Source: an uncultured Oscillospiraceae bacterium
Lineage (GTDB): Bacteria; Bacillota; Clostridia; Oscillospirales; Oscillospiraceae
Assembly (NCBI GenBank): GCA_910588495.1
Contig: CAJUPU010000001.1
Span: 1 to 64,000, forward strand
Length of the DNA stretch: 64,000 nt
Direction of reading: 5' to 3'
In this document: positions 15,432-24,851 of the stretch, piece after piece
Layout: each line of letters starts with the position of its first letter
Position numbering within the stretch: position 1 is the stretch's first letter
Program-made: the position numbers and the translations under genes
The notes under the pieces: model-generated
Databases searched by the model: none
Seen by the model: only the letters and a program-made list of their open reading frames with translations
Told to the model about the DNA's origin: nothing

Positions 15432-16706
15432 CTATTGGAAGCGCACCTGGATGGAATTGGCGTGAGCGGTGAGCTTTTCCGCCTGGGCCAGCGCCACGAT
15501 TTCCCGGGAAATAGGCTCCAATGCCTCCCGGCCGAACTCCAGCACGCTCATGGACTTGAGAAAACTGTCCACGCTCAGGGGCGAGAAGAACCGGGCGGTG
15601 CCGCTGGTGGGCAGCACGTGGTCCGGCCCCGCCAGGTAGTCCCCCAAAGGCTCCGGCGTGTATGCCCCCAAAAACACCGCCCCCGCGTTTTTCACCAGGG
15701 GGAGCAGCTCCCGGGGCGCTTTCGTGACGATCTCCAGGTGCTCCGGCGCGATCTCGTTGGCCAGCTCCACGCATTTGTCCAGATCCTCGCACACGATGGC
15801 ACAGCCGAAGTCCCGCAGAGAGGTCTCCATGATCTCAGAGCGGCTGAGATATCCGGTCTGCCGGACGATCTCAGCGTCCACCGCCTGGGCCAGCGGCCCG
15901 GAATCGGTGAGCAGCACCGCCGAGGCCAGCTTGTCATGCTCAGCCTGGCTGAGAAGATCGGCGGCCACGAAGCTCGGGTCGGCGGTCTCGTCGGCGATGA
16001 CCAGCACCTCCGACGGCCCTGCCACCATATCGATGTCCAGTGTCCCATAGGCCAGCCGCTTGGCCGCCGCCACATAGGCGTTGCCCGGCCCCACCAGCTT
16101 ATCCACCCGGGGGATGAAGCCTGCGCCATAGGTGACCGCCGCCACCGCCTGGGCCCCGCCCACGGCGATCACCCGGTCCACCCCTGCGATCTTGGCCGCC
16201 GCCAGCACCGCATCGCTGAGGTTCTCCGTGGGCGGGGTGAGCATGACGATCTCCTCCACCCCGGCCACCTTGGCGGGAACGGCGTTCATCAGCACCGAGC
16301 TGGGGTAGGCGGCGGTGCCGCCGGGGACATAGATCCCCACCCGGCTCAGCCCCCGGACGATACGCCCCACCCTGCCCCCGTCTGGGGAGGTCCACTCGGC
16401 GGACTTGACCAGCAACTTCTCGTTGTAGTCCCGGATGTTCCGGGCGGCGTGCTCCAGGGCGGCGGTCAGCTGAGGCGGGCAGGCGTCATAGGCCTGGTCC
16501 AGCCGCTCCTTCGGCAACTCATAGGGCGCGTTGTGGTCGAACCGGAGGCTGTACCGCTCCACCGCCGGCAGTCCCTCCGCCCGCACGGCGTCCAGGATGG
16601 CCTTGACGGCCAGCTCGATGTCGGCGTTCTTTTCCGCCGCCCGTGCCCGCATGGCGTCCAGCTGGCGGCGCTCCGCCCGGCCGTCCGCTTTGATGATGGC
16701 GATCAT
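15432..16706 (-). CDS. hisD: Histidinol dehydrogenase
   Basis: NAD-dependent zinc enzyme making histidine from histidinol in two oxidations. It has 424 residues with the family segments GRVVRG-like GRIVRGLSRVGIYVPGGTA, VGGAQAVAAVTYG, DKLVGPGNAYVAAAKR, DMVAGPSEVLVIAD and SQAEHD, and LPTSGTARFFSPLSV near the C-terminus. The ATG at 16706 overlaps the hisG stop as ATGA. Confidence 0.98.
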   Translation of the reverse strand: MIAIIKADGRAERRQLDAMRARAAEKNADIELAVKAILDAVRAEGLPAVERYSLRFDHNAPYELPKERLDQAYDACPPQLTAALEHAARNIRDYNEKLLVKSAEWTSPDGGRVGRIVRGLSRVGIYVPGGTAAYPSSVLMNAVPAKVAGVEEIVMLTPPTENLSDAVLAAAKIAGVDRVIAVGGAQAVAAVTYGAGFIPRVDKLVGPGNAYVAAAKRLAYGTLDIDMVAGPSEVLVIADETADPSFVAADLLSQAEHDKLASAVLLTDSGPLAQAVDAEIVRQTGYLSRSEIMETSLRDFGCAIVCEDLDKCVELANEIAPEHLEIVTKAPRELLPLVKNAGAVFLGAYTPEPLGDYLAGPDHVLPTSGTARFFSPLSVDSFLKSMSVLEFGREALEPISREIVALAQAEKLTAHANSIQVRFQ

Positions 16707-17344
16707 GCCTCTCCCCCCAATCTCCGCTCCATTCGGGTCAAAAAGTCGGCGATCTCGTTTTTATACAGCTTCATGGATGCGGTGTTGACAATGAGCCGCG
16801 CCGACACCTGGGCCACGTCCTCGATGGGTTCCAGGCCGTTCTCCCTCAGCGTCGCCCCTGTCTCCACGATGTCCACGATGCCGTCGGCCAGGTCCAGGAT
16901 GGGGGCCAGCTCCACACTGCCCTCGATCTTGATGATGTCCACATCCATGCCCTTGCCCTCAAAGAAGGCGCGGGTGACGCCGGGGTACTTAGACGCCACC
17001 CGGCGGGTCTTGTAGGTGCCATAAAAATCGCTGTCCCGCTTCACCGCCAGGGCGAAGCGGCACCGGCCGAAGCCCAGGTCCAGCACCTCGTAAAAGGCCC
17101 CGCCCTTCTCCAGGATGGTGTCCTTGCCCACCACCCCCAGGTCGCACACCCCATGCTCCACGTAGGTGATCACGTCGGGGGCCTTGGCCAGCACCACGTC
17201 CAGCGGGTAGTTGGGCAGGGCGTGGATCAGCCGCCGCCCGGGGTCCCTCACGGGGGAGCAGTCCAGCCCCATGGACTCGAACAGCTCCACCGACTTGTCC
17301 TGTAAACGCCCCTTGGTCAGGGCGATCCGCAGCCGCTCGCTCAT
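16703..17344 (-). CDS. hisG: ATP phosphoribosyltransferase, short form catalytic subunit
   Basis: First committed step of histidine synthesis. It has 213 residues, so it is the short HisG that lacks the C-terminal regulatory domain and needs HisZ. Motifs: RIALTKGRL, LGVVGKDTI, and the PRPP loop DGIVDIVETGATLRENGL. The ATG at 17344 overlaps the hisZ stop as ATGA; the start four codons earlier has no support. Confidence 0.97.
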   Translation of the reverse strand: MSERLRIALTKGRLQDKSVELFESMGLDCSPVRDPGRRLIHALPNYPLDVVLAKAPDVITYVEHGVCDLGVVGKDTILEKGGAFYEVLDLGFGRCRFALAVKRDSDFYGTYKTRRVASKYPGVTRAFFEGKGMDVDIIKIEGSVELAPILDLADGIVDIVETGATLRENGLEPIEDVAQVSARLIVNTASMKLYKNEIADFLTRMERRLGGEA

Positions 17345-18507
17345 ACCGTCAGCCACCTCTCTTCCTCGCCGTCCAGCAGCAGCACCCGCCGCGCGCCCTT
17401 CTCCCGGGCCAGGTTCCTCGTGCTGTCCAGGGTCCGGCAGGGGGACAGCTCACAGCTCCCGGCAGGGCGGCTGTCCACCACCGCCAGGGCCTGGGCCAGC
17501 GATCCGGGGCCGTAGTGGATGACGGTGTCCAGCTCCGGGGTCTCCACGGTGAGGCAGGCCCCCACCGCGTCCACGTCCACGGCGAAGCCGGTGGCCTCCG
17601 CCCTGCGGCCGAACTGCTCCATGAGCCCGTCGTACCGGCCCCCGGACAGCACCGGGGCCCCCGCGCCCTCGGCGTAGCCCCGGAACACCAGCCCGGTATA
17701 GTAATCCAATTGATGGACCAGCCCCAGATCGAAGCGGACACAGTCCCCGTATCCCGCGGCGGACAGCTCCCCGTACAGCCGCCGCAGGTGGTCCAAACTG
17801 CCGCAGGGCCCCGCCAGCGCCTGGGCCTCGTCCAGCACCTCCACCCCGCCGAACAGGTAGGGCAGGCGGCGCAGGGCCGCGCAGGCGTCCTGCCCCCGGT
17901 AGGGCTCCAGCAGGTCGTTGAGCAGGGCGAAGTTCTTTCCCTCGATAGCGGCGCGCAGCCGTTCCAGCTCCTCCTGGGGCATGTTCATCCGCCCGGCCAG
18001 CGCCCGGTAGAATCCGGCGTGGCCCAGCTCGATGTGGAACTGCCGCAGCCCGCAGGAGCGCAGGGCGTCCACCGCCATGGCCACCATCTCCAGGTCGGCC
18101 TTGTCCCCCACCGCGCCGATCATCTCCACCCCGCACTGGGCGATCTCGCGGCTGCCTCCCGCGTGGGCCAGGCGGTCGCGGAACACGGTCTGGTCGTAGT
18201 ACAGCCGCTGGGGCAGGGCCAGGTGCTTCAGCTTGGTGGCCGCCACCCGGGCGATGGGGGCGGTGCAGTCGGGCCGCATGACCATGATCTTGCCCGAGCG
18301 GTCCACGATCTTCAGCATGGATTCCTGGGGGATGGGGTTGCCGGACTGGACGAACAGGTCGTAAAACTCCACCTCCGGGGTGATGACCTCGGTGTAGCCC
18401 CGGCGGCGGAACAGCGCCACCAGAGCGCCCTGCACCTGGCGGCGCTCCAGGCACTCGGAAAACAGCCGGTCCCGGGTGCCCTCGGGGGTGTTGATGTGGA
18501 TGTTCAT
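17341..18507 (-). CDS. hisZ: ATP phosphoribosyltransferase regulatory subunit HisZ
   Basis: HisRS-like protein that activates short HisG and carries histidine feedback. It has 388 residues with class II synthetase-like features (INTPEGTRDRLF, VFRDRLAHAGGSREIAQCGVEMIG, DYYTGLVFRGYA, LSGGRYDGL) but no histidyl-tRNA synthetase anticodon domain. The ATG at 18507 follows GGAG by 9 bases; the longer open frame runs into the promoter. It is the first gene of the histidine operon and precedes hisG, the expected pairing. Confidence 0.95.
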   Translation of the reverse strand: MNIHINTPEGTRDRLFSECLERRQVQGALVALFRRRGYTEVITPEVEFYDLFVQSGNPIPQESMLKIVDRSGKIMVMRPDCTAPIARVAATKLKHLALPQRLYYDQTVFRDRLAHAGGSREIAQCGVEMIGAVGDKADLEMVAMAVDALRSCGLRQFHIELGHAGFYRALAGRMNMPQEELERLRAAIEGKNFALLNDLLEPYRGQDACAALRRLPYLFGGVEVLDEAQALAGPCGSLDHLRRLYGELSAAGYGDCVRFDLGLVHQLDYYTGLVFRGYAEGAGAPVLSGGRYDGLMEQFGRRAEATGFAVDVDAVGACLTVETPELDTVIHYGPGSLAQALAVVDSRPAGSCELSPCRTLDSTRNLAREKGARRVLLLDGEEERWLTV

Positions 18508-18547
18508 AGGGATCATCTCCAAATTCTTTAGCTCGCTAATGTGACGA

Positions 18548-18576
18548 ATCATACCACATCCATGGCGGCCTGTCAA
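18548..18576 (-). promoter_or_regulatory. Main promoter of the histidine operon
   Basis: Perfect TTGACA (18571-18576), 17-base spacer and TATGAT (18548-18553) on the minus strand. The leader is only about 34 bases, too short for a T-box. The -35 includes the TGA stop of the preceding small membrane gene. Confidence 0.88.
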
Positions 18577-19010
18577 CCCCGGCTTTGTCTGCGCTCCAGC
18601 AACAATTTCACACCCAGTCCAAATGCAAAACAACCAAGCAATATGAACCCACCCCAAATCACATTCCAATATGGGGATGATATGTCAAACATCATGCAGA
18701 GAAGCTCATGCCAGAATTTCCAACCAACCGCGATCGCAAACAAATCGAACAGCAGGTAGCCTCCACCCAAAAGGTACACCCATCTCCACCAATAATTAGT
18801 ACGTCGATTTTTGAAAAACGTGCCCACACCTAAGACGCATAATGCAAGCAAAATCACCATCAGGAAATAGTACAGCGCGCCTTTGCTCTCCAGTGTGGAA
18901 ATCCAGAAATCCGCATATGAATTTCGGTCGATCAATCCCCAAATGCGGTGTAAATGAAACACTCCAAAAAACAGGAAAAACCACGGCTCAAATACTTCTA
19001 TCTTTTTCAA
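18573..19010 (-). CDS. Hypothetical small membrane protein, AT-rich, TTG start
   Basis: Not recognised. It has 145 residues with about four hydrophobic segments (near 8-24, 45-65, 75-95 and 110-135) and aromatic-rich loops (RTNYWWRWVYLLGGGYL). Base composition is clearly lower in GC than its neighbours, suggesting acquisition. The start is TTG at 19010, with GAGG six bases upstream and 12 bases after the polC stop, so it is probably the last gene of the polC transcript. Its stop codon is part of the histidine promoter -35. Function unknown. Confidence 0.72.
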   Translation of the reverse strand: MKKIEVFEPWFFLFFGVFHLHRIWGLIDRNSYADFWISTLESKGALYYFLMVILLALCVLGVGTFFKNRRTNYWWRWVYLLGGGYLLFDLFAIAVGWKFWHELLCMMFDISSPYWNVIWGGFILLGCFAFGLGVKLLLERRQSRG

Positions 19011-19022
19011 GCAATACCTCGA

Positions 19023-22000
19023 TCAAAACAGCGAGAACTGGCTGCTGTCCGGCAGGTCCCCGAAGGCCCCCGCCTCCTTGAGCTGCTCCAGATGGGTGGA
19101 GGACACCTTGGTGCACGCCAGGGCGAACTCCTCGATGGACAAAAAGTCCTTCCCCTGCCGTTTGTCCATGATGTCCCAGCCCACGGTCTCCCCCAGCCCG
19201 GCCACCGAGGTGAAGGGCGGGATCAGCGCCCCCTTCTCCTCGTCCACCAGGAAATCCACGGCGTGGGAGCGGCAGATGTCCATCCGGGCGAAGCTGAGTC
19301 CCCGGAGATAGAACTCATAGCACACCTCCAGGGTGGTGAGCATGTCCTCCTCCACCGCCGAGGGGCGGTCCTTCTTTTCTTTCGCGTTCTTTTTGGCGTT
19401 GATCTCCGCCATCTTGCGCTTGACCACCTCCATCCCCCGGCACATGTACTTCTCATCGAAGGCCTTGGCCCGGATGGAGAAATAGGCGGCATAGAACGCC
19501 AGCGGCCGGTGGACCTTGAACCAGGCGATGCGGAAGGCCATCATCACATAGGCCACCGCGTGGGCCTTGGGGAACAGATAGGCGATCTTTTTGCAGGACT
19601 CGATGTACCACTCGGGAACGCCGTGCTCCTTCATCTCGTCCTCCGCCCCCTCGGGCAGGCCCCGGCCCTTGCGCACCGCCTCCATGATCTTGAAGGCCCG
19701 GGTGTCCTTGAACCCCTTGGAGATCAGGAAGATCATGATGTCGTCCCGGCAGCCGATGGCCTCGTTGACCTTGGCCGTGCCGGAGGTGATCAGGTCCTTG
19801 GCGTTGCCCAGCCACACGTCGGTTCCGTGGGAGAAGCCGGACAGCCGCACCAGGATATCGAACTGATTGGGGTGGGTGTCCTCCAGCATTCCCCGGACGA
19901 AGGAGGTGCCGAATTCCGGGATGGCCACCGCCCCGGTGGGCCCCAGAATGGGGTCGTCGGTAAAGCCCAGCTCCTCCGAGGAGGTGAACAGGCTCATGGT
20001 CTTGGGGTCGTCCAGAGGGATCTTCTGGGCGTTCACCCCGGTGAGGTCCTCCAGCATCCGGATCATGGACGGATCGTCGTGGCCCAGCATGTCCAGCTTC
20101 AAGAGGTTGGACTCCATGGAATGATATTCGAAGTGGGTGGTGATGATGTCCGAGTCCTTGTCATCCGCCGGGTGCTGGGCGGGGCAGAAGTCATAGATCT
20201 CCTTGTCCTGGGGAATGACCACCATGCCGCCGGGGTGCTGGCCGGTGGTGCGCTTGACCCCCTCGCAGCCCTTGGCCAGCCGGAGCACCTCGGCGAAGGG
20301 CGCGTCTGTCTTTCCGATCAGCTCCAGATACTTTTTGGCATAACCGATGGCGGTCTTTTCCGCCACCGTGCCGATGGTGCCCGCCCGGAACACGTGGTCC
20401 TTGCCGAAGAGCTCGAAGGTGTACTTGTGGGCGCTGGACTGGTACTCGCCGGAGAAGTTCAGGTCGATATCGGGCACCTTGTCGCCGCCGAACCCCAAAA
20501 AAGTCTCAAAGGGAATGTTGAAGCCGTCCTTCTCATAGTCCGCCCCGCACACGGGGCACTTCTTGTCCGGCATGTCCGCCCCGCAGCCATAAGGATGGGC
20601 GGGGTCCTGGGCGTAGTCGAAGTCCGAGTGCTTGCAGCTGGGGCAGCGGTAGTGGGCGGGCAGGGAGTTCACCTCGGTGATGCCCGACATGAAGGCCACC
20701 AGGGACGAGCCCACCGACCCTCTGGAGCCCACCAGATAGCCGTGCTCCAGGGAGTTCTGCACCAGCTTCTGGGCGGACATGTAGATCACGTCGTATTTGC
20801 ACCGGATGATGTCCACCAGCTCGGCGTTGATGCGGTCCACCACGATCTGGGGCGGCTCCTCCCCGTAAAGGCGGTGGGCCTTGCCCCAGACCAGCTCCTT
20901 CAGCTCGCCGTCGGAGTTCTCCAGCTTGGGGGCGAACAGTCCGTCGGGCAGGGGCCGCACATCGCCGCACCAGCCGGCCACCAGGTTGGGGCCGTCCACC
21001 ACCACCTGGCGGGCCTTCTCCTTCCCCAGGTAGGAGAACTCCTCCAGCATCTCGTCGGTGGTGCGGAAGTAGAGGGGGTTGGGCTGATCCGCGTCCTCGA
21101 ACTCCTTGGCGGCCAGCAGGACGTGGCGGTAGACCTCGTCCTCCGGCTCCATGAAGTGGACATCTCCCGTGGCGCACACCGGCTTGCCCAGCCGCTCCCC
21201 CAGGGCCACGATCCTCCGGTTGAAGGAGCGCAGATCCTCCCAGTCCCGAGCGATGGCCCGGCCCTCCTTGTTGGGCCGGAGCATGTAGGCGTTGTTGGAC
21301 AGGGGCTGAATCTCCAAAAAGTCGTACCAGGACGCGATCCGCTCCAGCTCCCGGTCCTCCCGTCCCGCCGCCACCGCCTGGAACAGCTCCCCCGCCTCAC
21401 AGGCGGAGCCGATGATCAGCCCCTCCCGGTTCTCGTCGATCAGGGATTTCGGCGTGATGGGAAAACGGTTGAAGTGCTCCAGATGGGCCTTGGACACCAG
21501 CTTATAGAGGTTGCGCAGGCCGGTCTGGTTTTTCGCCAGGATGATGAGGTGGAACGCGGACCGCCTTCCCCGCCCGCCCCGCTTCTGCCCGGCGAAGGCC
21601 CGGTTGATCTGGGCGGCCCGGCCCACCCCGCGCTCCCGGAGCAGGGGCACCAGCGCGGCCAGGATGAGGCCGCAGGTCTCCGCGTCGTCGTAGGCCCGGT
21701 GGTGCTGGAAGGGCGGCAGGCCCAGGGCGTTGGCCACCGTGTCCAGCTTGTGGTTGGGCAGCTTGGGGCACAGGTACTGGGCCAGGATCAGGGTGTCGAA
21801 ATACAGCGGGTCGAAGCTCCTGCCCGAGCGGGCGCAGTATTCCCGGATGAAGCCGGTGTCGAAAGCGGCGTTGTGGGCGCACAGGGGCGCATCCCCCGCC
21901 CAGTCCAAAAAGGCGTCCACCGCCTCCTCCGGGGCTGGGGCGTCCCGCAGCATCTCGTCGGTGATCCCGGTAAGGGACACGGTCTTTGCGCTCAGCGGCC

Positions 22001-23225
22001 GCCCCGGCTGGGCGAAGGAGGCGAACTTGTCCACCACCTCCCCGCCCCGCACGCGCACCGCGCCGATCTCGATGATGGCGTCGGTCCGGGCATCCAGGCC
22101 GGTGGTCTCCAGATCGAAGGCCACGAATTCCCCGTCCAGCTCCATATCTCCGGGGCCGTGGACCGCCGCCTGCTCATCCACATCGTTCTGATAGTACGCC
22201 TCCACCCCGTACAGCACCTTGATCTTCTCCCCCCGGCCGGAGGCGCTGTAGGCGTCGGGGAAGGACTGCACCACCCCGTGGTCGGTGATGGCGATGGCGG
22301 GGTGGCCCCACTCGATGGCCCGCTTCACCACCGACTTGGTGTCGCACAGCGCGTCCATCATGGACATTTTGGTATGTAAATGGAGCTCCACCCGTTTTTC
22401 CGGAGCGGTGTCCTTCCGCCCAGGCTGCCTGGGCACCTCCGTAAGGCCGTAGGGCTCCAGCACCAAGTCGTTGTTGTCGAACCGGCCCAGGGTGAGCCGC
22501 CCCTGGACCTGGAGCCGCTGGCCCTTCTTCACCTGGTCGATGATGGGCTTTGCCTCCTCCCCTTCCATGAACCGGGTCACTCGGATGGACCCGGTGTAGT
22601 CGGTGAGGTCGAAGCACACCACCCACGCCTTGCGGCGGGCCAGCTCCCGGTGCTCGATGTTGAATACCTCGCCCTCCACCAGCACACTGCCCATGTCCAG
22701 GGTCAGCTCTCCGATGGGGATGGGCTTATTTTTGCCTCCCACAGCGCCGAAAATGGACTTTTTCTGTCTCTTTTTCCCGTCCTTAGACGAGGCGGCCGGG
22801 GCGTCCTTGCTCATCAGCTTGCGCCTCATGGCTTTCATCTGGGCCTCCAGCCCCTCCGGCGGCTGCTTTTTCGGGGCCGGGGCCTCCGGCGGCGCGGCGG
22901 GCGGGGCCTTGGGGGGCAGAGGCGGGGCCTCCGGCGCCGGACTCTCCTCCGCTGCGGAGGGCTCCGGCCTGGGCGCAGATTCCTCGGGCGCGGGCAGGTC
23001 CACCTCCACCGCCGCCGTACTGAGCCCAAAGGCCCGTTTCAGCGCCTCCGCCGCCTGGGACAGGATCTCCTGGGACACCGCCGCCCCGCTTAGGGCCACC
23101 TCCATGGCCCGCTGGCCCCGGTGCACCCGCACCTGGACGGGATATCCCCCCAAAACGGCCAACACCCCTTCCGGGAAGGGGCAGTTGGCAAAGGTCTGTT
23201 GAAATGTGGGCTGTCCAGCCATCAT
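19023..23225 (-). CDS. polC: DNA polymerase III alpha subunit, PolC type
   Basis: Replicative polymerase of low-GC Gram-positives, 1400 residues. Domains in order: N-terminal region, a proline/alanine-rich linker (about 78-120), an OB-fold (about 180-265), the PHP domain starting at RVELHLHTKMSMMDALCD (about 288) interrupted by a DEDD exonuclease (VAFDLETTGLDARTDAIIEIGAVRV at about 368; HNAAFDTGF; HRAYDDAETC), then the polymerase core with PDIDLNFSGEYQ and C-terminal helix-hairpin-helix elements. The ATG at 23225 follows AAGGAG by 8 bases. Downstream in the ispG transcript. Confidence 0.98.
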   Translation of the reverse strand: MMAGQPTFQQTFANCPFPEGVLAVLGGYPVQVRVHRGQRAMEVALSGAAVSQEILSQAAEALKRAFGLSTAAVEVDLPAPEESAPRPEPSAAEESPAPEAPPLPPKAPPAAPPEAPAPKKQPPEGLEAQMKAMRRKLMSKDAPAASSKDGKKRQKKSIFGAVGGKNKPIPIGELTLDMGSVLVEGEVFNIEHRELARRKAWVVCFDLTDYTGSIRVTRFMEGEEAKPIIDQVKKGQRLQVQGRLTLGRFDNNDLVLEPYGLTEVPRQPGRKDTAPEKRVELHLHTKMSMMDALCDTKSVVKRAIEWGHPAIAITDHGVVQSFPDAYSASGRGEKIKVLYGVEAYYQNDVDEQAAVHGPGDMELDGEFVAFDLETTGLDARTDAIIEIGAVRVRGGEVVDKFASFAQPGRPLSAKTVSLTGITDEMLRDAPAPEEAVDAFLDWAGDAPLCAHNAAFDTGFIREYCARSGRSFDPLYFDTLILAQYLCPKLPNHKLDTVANALGLPPFQHHRAYDDAETCGLILAALVPLLRERGVGRAAQINRAFAGQKRGGRGRRSAFHLIILAKNQTGLRNLYKLVSKAHLEHFNRFPITPKSLIDENREGLIIGSACEAGELFQAVAAGREDRELERIASWYDFLEIQPLSNNAYMLRPNKEGRAIARDWEDLRSFNRRIVALGERLGKPVCATGDVHFMEPEDEVYRHVLLAAKEFEDADQPNPLYFRTTDEMLEEFSYLGKEKARQVVVDGPNLVAGWCGDVRPLPDGLFAPKLENSDGELKELVWGKAHRLYGEEPPQIVVDRINAELVDIIRCKYDVIYMSAQKLVQNSLEHGYLVGSRGSVGSSLVAFMSGITEVNSLPAHYRCPSCKHSDFDYAQDPAHPYGCGADMPDKKCPVCGADYEKDGFNIPFETFLGFGGDKVPDIDLNFSGEYQSSAHKYTFELFGKDHVFRAGTIGTVAEKTAIGYAKKYLELIGKTDAPFAEVLRLAKGCEGVKRTTGQHPGGMVVIPQDKEIYDFCPAQHPADDKDSDIITTHFEYHSMESNLLKLDMLGHDDPSMIRMLEDLTGVNAQKIPLDDPKTMSLFTSSEELGFTDDPILGPTGAVAIPEFGTSFVRGMLEDTHPNQFDILVRLSGFSHGTDVWLGNAKDLITSGTAKVNEAIGCRDDIMIFLISKGFKDTRAFKIMEAVRKGRGLPEGAEDEMKEHGVPEWYIESCKKIAYLFPKAHAVAYVMMAFRIAWFKVHRPLAFYAAYFSIRAKAFDEKYMCRGMEVVKRKMAEINAKKNAKEKKDRPSAVEEDMLTTLEVCYEFYLRGLSFARMDICRSHAVDFLVDEEKGALIPPFTSVAGLGETVGWDIMDKRQGKDFLSIEEFALACTKVSSTHLEQLKEAGAFGDLPDSSQFSLF

Positions 23226-23237
23226 CGATCTCGCTCC

Positions 23238-23789
23238 TTATCTGTCCCCGCACTCAATGGAGTAGTGGGCGGCGTCGCACACGCCCTGGTTGTTCCGGTC
23301 CGACTTCTCCCGGATCTCTTGGAAGGTCATGCCGCACTTGCGCATGACGCCGCCGGAATGGGGGTTGTTGGGGTCGTGATAGGTCTCGATCCGCCCCACG
23401 TCCACCTGCTCGAACAAGAAGGAAATGACCGCCCCCAGTGCCTCGGTCATGATGCCCTGGTGCCACCAGCGCCGCCCCAGGCAATAGCCCACGATGGGGA
23501 CCTGCCCCTCCTGCTCCCAGCGCACCACGCTGATGTTCCCCACGGGCTGGGGGCCGTTCTCCTTGAGGACGATGGCCCAATTGTAAAAGGCGGGGTCCTC
23601 GTACTGGGGGACCCACTCGCTCAAGATCCCCTCCGTCACCGACACGTCCGTATGGGCGGGCCAGGTCAGGAATCTGGTCACCTCGCCGTCGTTGGCCCAG
23701 TTGGCGAACATGGCCGGGGCGTCAGACCGCTCAAACCGGCGCAAAACCAACCGGTCCGTCTCTATGTATCGTGTCCCAATCTGTGTCAT
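23238..23789 (-). CDS. GNAT family N-acetyltransferase, RimJ/RimL-like
   Basis: Acetyl-CoA dependent acetyltransferase of 183 residues. It begins TRYIETDRLVLRRFERSDAPAMF, typical of the RimJ/RimL subgroup, and has the acetyl-CoA region GYCLGRRWWHQGIMTEALGAVISFLF followed by NPHSGGVMRKCGM. Substrate unknown. The ATG at 23789 follows AAGGAG. It lies between ispG and polC and is probably co-transcribed with them. Confidence 0.88.
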   Translation of the reverse strand: MTQIGTRYIETDRLVLRRFERSDAPAMFANWANDGEVTRFLTWPAHTDVSVTEGILSEWVPQYEDPAFYNWAIVLKENGPQPVGNISVVRWEQEGQVPIVGYCLGRRWWHQGIMTEALGAVISFLFEQVDVGRIETYHDPNNPHSGGVMRKCGMTFQEIREKSDRNNQGVCDAAHYSIECGDR

Positions 23790-23800
23790 GGTTTTCTCCT

Positions 23801-24838
23801 TTACAGCGTTTCAATCAGCTTCATCAGGCCGGGCACCAGCTGGTCCTCGGGCACCTTGGCCACGATCTCCCCCCGCTTGAACAGCACGCCCTCGCCCCGG
23901 CCCCCGGCCAGCCCCACGTCGGCGTGGCGGGCCTCGCCGGGGCCGTTGACCACACAGCCCATCACCGCCACCGTGATGGGCTTGTCCACGTCCTTCAGCA
24001 GCTCCTCCACCTGCTTTGCCATGGGGATGAGGTCGATCTGGGTCCGGCCGCAGGTGGGACAGGAGATCAGCTCCGGCCCCTCCCGGCGCAGGCCGATGGC
24101 CGTCAAGATCCGCCGGGCGGCGCAGACCTCCTCCACTGGGTCGGCGGTGAGGGACACCCGCAGGGTGTCCCCGATGCCCAGGGCCAGCAGTCCGCCGATG
24201 CCCGCCGCCGCCTTCAGCTCCCCGATCTCCCGGGTGCCCGCCTCGGTGACCCCCAGGTGCAGGGGATAGTCGTACCGCTGGGCCATCAGCCGGTAGGCGT
24301 TCATGGTGGCGGGCACGGAGGACGCCTTCAGCGAGACGCAGATATCCTCGAAGCCGTACCGCTCCAGCAGCCCGATGTGTCCCAGGGCGCTTTCCACCAT
24401 GGCCTCCGGGGTGGGGCCGCCGTACTTGGCCAGCAGCTCCCGCTCCAGCGAACCGCCGTTCACCCCCACCCGGATGGGGATATGCCGCTCTTTGCAGGCT
24501 TTGGCCACCGCCTCCACCTGCTCCGGCGCACCGATATTGCCGGGATTGATCCGGATCTTGTCGATTCCCTGCTCCGCCGCCTCCAGGGCCAGGCGGTAGT
24601 CGAAGTGGATATCCGCCACCAGGGGCACCGGACTGCCCGCCTTCAGCGCTCCAACGGCTTTGGCCGCCGCCATGTCGGGCACCGCCACCCGGACGATGTC
24701 GCACCCCGCCGCCGCCAGCGCCCTGATCTGAGCCAGGGTGGCCTCCACGTCGTGGGTGGGGGTATTGGTCATGGATTGGATGGAAACGGGGGCGCCCCCG
24801 CCGATGCGTACGCCGCCTACCTCGATCGTTCTGCTCAT
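23801..24838 (-). CDS. ispG: (E)-4-hydroxy-3-methylbut-2-enyl-diphosphate synthase
   Basis: [4Fe-4S] enzyme of the MEP isoprenoid pathway, 345 residues, short bacterial form. N-terminal barrel motifs include SIQSMTNTPTHDVEAT and DIVRVAVPD; the cluster cysteines are in SCPTCGR and GCVVNGPGE near the C-terminus. The start is one of two adjacent ATGs; 24838 has AGGTG six bases upstream, while 24841 is the alternative. Together with dxr in the same run it supplies precursors for UppS. Confidence 0.96.
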   Translation of the reverse strand: MSRTIEVGGVRIGGGAPVSIQSMTNTPTHDVEATLAQIRALAAAGCDIVRVAVPDMAAAKAVGALKAGSPVPLVADIHFDYRLALEAAEQGIDKIRINPGNIGAPEQVEAVAKACKERHIPIRVGVNGGSLERELLAKYGGPTPEAMVESALGHIGLLERYGFEDICVSLKASSVPATMNAYRLMAQRYDYPLHLGVTEAGTREIGELKAAAGIGGLLALGIGDTLRVSLTADPVEEVCAARRILTAIGLRREGPELISCPTCGRTQIDLIPMAKQVEELLKDVDKPITVAVMGCVVNGPGEARHADVGLAGGRGEGVLFKRGEIVAKVPEDQLVPGLMKLIETL

Positions 24839-24851
24839 CATCAGCACCTGC

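Noticed and set aside
18508..18547. T-box or histidine leader peptide before hisZ
   Set aside because: The leader is only about 34 bases from the predicted start; there is no specifier loop, T-box sequence, His-codon run or terminator.
18954..22379. Very long plus-strand open frame (over 1100 codons) opposite polC
   Set aside because: It is the antisense of polC. High GC at codon position three leaves the opposite strand free of stops. No ribosome binding site or domain; composition is low-complexity G/L/V/H/Q.
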